Assembly (NCBI GenBank): GCA_027451645.1
Contig: DAIDIX010000026.1
Coordinates: forward strand, 1 to 12,445
DNA length: 12,445 nucleotides
Direction of reading: 5' to 3'
Source of the DNA: Candidatus Dormiibacterota bacterium
GTDB lineage: Bacteria; Chloroflexota; Dormibacteria; Aeolococcales; Aeolococcaceae
The first letter of the stretch is position 1, and every line of letters begins with the position of its first letter. A program made the position numbers and the translations under genes. Below the pieces are notes generated by a model. That model did not search any database and was not told the origin of the DNA. It saw only the letters and a list, made by a program, of their open reading frames with translations. Positions 11,432 through 12,445 of this stretch are shown here, piece by piece.

Positions 11432-12445
11432 CTACGCCTGTGCTGCTGCAGCCACTTTCCGTGATGAGGTTCTGAAGGAGCTGTGGCCAAGGAACCGTGC
11501 AGTCTCTCCAAGATCATGCTCGATGCGAAGCAGCCTGTTGTACTTCGCGACACGCTCAGAGCGGGAAGGTGCACCTGTCTTTATCTGGCCACAGCCTGTT
11601 GCCACTGCAAGATCCGCAATGGTTGTATCCTCGGTCTCTCCACTACGGTGGCTCACAACACACCGGTAGCCAGCCTCACGTGCAATCCGCATTGCCTCGA
11701 GCGTTTCAGTCAGCGTTCCAATCTGGTTGAGCTTGATGAGCACTGCATTTCCGCACGAGAGCTCAATCCCCTTTGCAATGAGCTTCGGATTTGTAACGAA
11801 CACATCGTCACCCACGAGCTGGACTGTATCCCCAGTGTCCCGTGTGAGATGAGCCCACCCATCCCAGTCATCTTCAGCCATTCCATCTTCGAGAGAAATG
11901 ATGGGATAGGAAGAAATCCACTTCTTCCACCGTTCCACAAGCGCATCTGATGACAGACGGACACCCTCGCCTTTGAGTATGTACTCTCGTGTCGCGCCAT
12001 CCCAAAGCTCGGATACTGCTGGATCGAGTGCAAGGGCAACATCAGTTCCTGCACGGAATCCTGCACGCTCAATTGCCTCGAGAAGTAGTTCAAGTGCTGC
12101 CTCATTCGTGGGGAGATCTGGTGCAAAGCCACCCTCATCTCCCTGGCCAGTTGCAAGTCCACGCTCATGGAGAAGGCTCTTCAGTGCATGGAAACACTCA
12201 GCCCCATAGCGAAGTGCCTCGGAAAACCTGTCTGCACCAGCTGGCACAATCATGAATTCCTGGAAATCGATAGTGTTCTCTGCATGCTTCCCCCCGTTGA
12301 TGACATTCATCATCGGCACAGGAAGGATCGCTGCATGCGTACCTCCGATATACCGGTAGAGAGGCAATCCTGCTTCTTCTGCAGCAGCATGTGCGCATGC
12401 GAGGCTCACTCCAAGCAGTGCATTTGCACCGAGGTGGTGCTTGTT
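11432..12445 (-). CDS. eno: Enolase, missing the first part (runs off the right edge)
   Basis: Visible are 338 codons, about the C-terminal four fifths; roughly 95 N-terminal residues lie beyond the window. Enolase converts 2-phosphoglycerate to phosphoenolpyruvate in glycolysis. The visible part begins NKHHLGANALLGVSLA, the usual family segment. FQEFMIVPAGA and QGDEGGFAPDL carry the loop and general-acid glutamates. The three Mg2+ ligands are in ALDPAVSE (Asp), ISLEDGMAEDDWDGW (Glu) and LVGDDVFVTN (Asp). The catalytic lysine is in LIKLNQIGTLTET, which is also the family signature, and SHRSGETED and IKTGAPSRSER hold the substrate-binding His, Arg, Ser and Lys. All key residues are present, so the enzyme should be active. 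It reads TAG as stop at 11434-11432 and is followed after 72 nt by the 79-aa gene. Confidence 0.97.
   Translation of the reverse strand, partial: NKHHLGANALLGVSLACAHAAAEEAGLPLYRYIGGTHAAILPVPMMNVINGGKHAENTIDFQEFMIVPAGADRFSEALRYGAECFHALKSLLHERGLATGQGDEGGFAPDLPTNEAALELLLEAIERAGFRAGTDVALALDPAVSELWDGATREYILKGEGVRLSSDALVERWKKWISSYPIISLEDGMAEDDWDGWAHLTRDTGDTVQLVGDDVFVTNPKLIAKGIELSCGNAVLIKLNQIGTLTETLEAMRIAREAGYRCVVSHRSGETEDTTIADLAVATGCGQIKTGAPSRSERVAKYNRLLRIEHDLGETARFLGHSSFRTSSRKVAAAAQA

Overview
This is a densely packed stretch of a bacterial chromosome with GC content around the mid-50s percent by eye. It holds 15 protein genes (two cut by the window edges) and one tRNA. I see no transposase, integrase, phage gene, CRISPR array or rRNA. 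The tRNA-Pro lacks an encoded CCA. Signals in front of genes come in two kinds. Several genes that start transcription units have a -10-like hexamer ending 6-8 nt before the start codon and no Shine-Dalgarno site, which suggests leaderless mRNAs. Most genes inside operons have clear GGAGG-type sites. This mix, plus a two-helix membrane protein of a family I know mainly from Actinomycetota, points to an actinobacterial, chloroflexotal or related lineage. The sequence alone does not settle the phylum. TAG is the commonest stop codon (8 of 14 visible).

Left part (1-5000). A HAD-type hydrolase (5' end only, minus strand) is divergent from a nitrilase-family amidohydrolase with an extra C-terminal region. 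The nitrilase gene converges on, and overlaps by 4 nt, a minus-strand series. Read in its own direction that series is an RRM RNA-binding protein, a DprA/SLOG-like Rossmann protein, a J-domain protein and an alpha/beta hydrolase. The last two are 3 nt apart and surely co-transcribed. Upstream of the RRM gene lies a SAM-dependent methyltransferase (minus), divergent from a DUF6941-type protein (plus).

Middle (5000-8330). The DUF6941 gene converges on a two-TM membrane protein gene, with a strong bidirectional hairpin between them. A 276-bp divergent region with promoter signals leads to a plus-strand pair: a ketopantoate-reductase family protein (panE-like), overlapped by 11 nt by a PLP-dependent threonine/serine dehydratase. 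Both act around branched-chain amino acid and pantothenate precursors.

Right part (8330-12445). This is a minus-strand housekeeping operon in the order eno (C-terminal four fifths), a 79-aa protein of unknown function, der, gpsA, tRNA-Pro(GGG) and a 66-aa zinc-ribbon protein. Glycolysis, ribosome assembly, phospholipid precursor synthesis and a tRNA are linked with almost no spacing.

I found no clear new multi-gene system. The most unusual items are a perfect 22-bp palindrome inside the nitrilase gene, the uncharacterised nitrilase C-terminal extension, the recurrent leaderless promoter layout, the twin TGGTATAGT promoters with long leaders, and the tRNA embedded in a protein operon.
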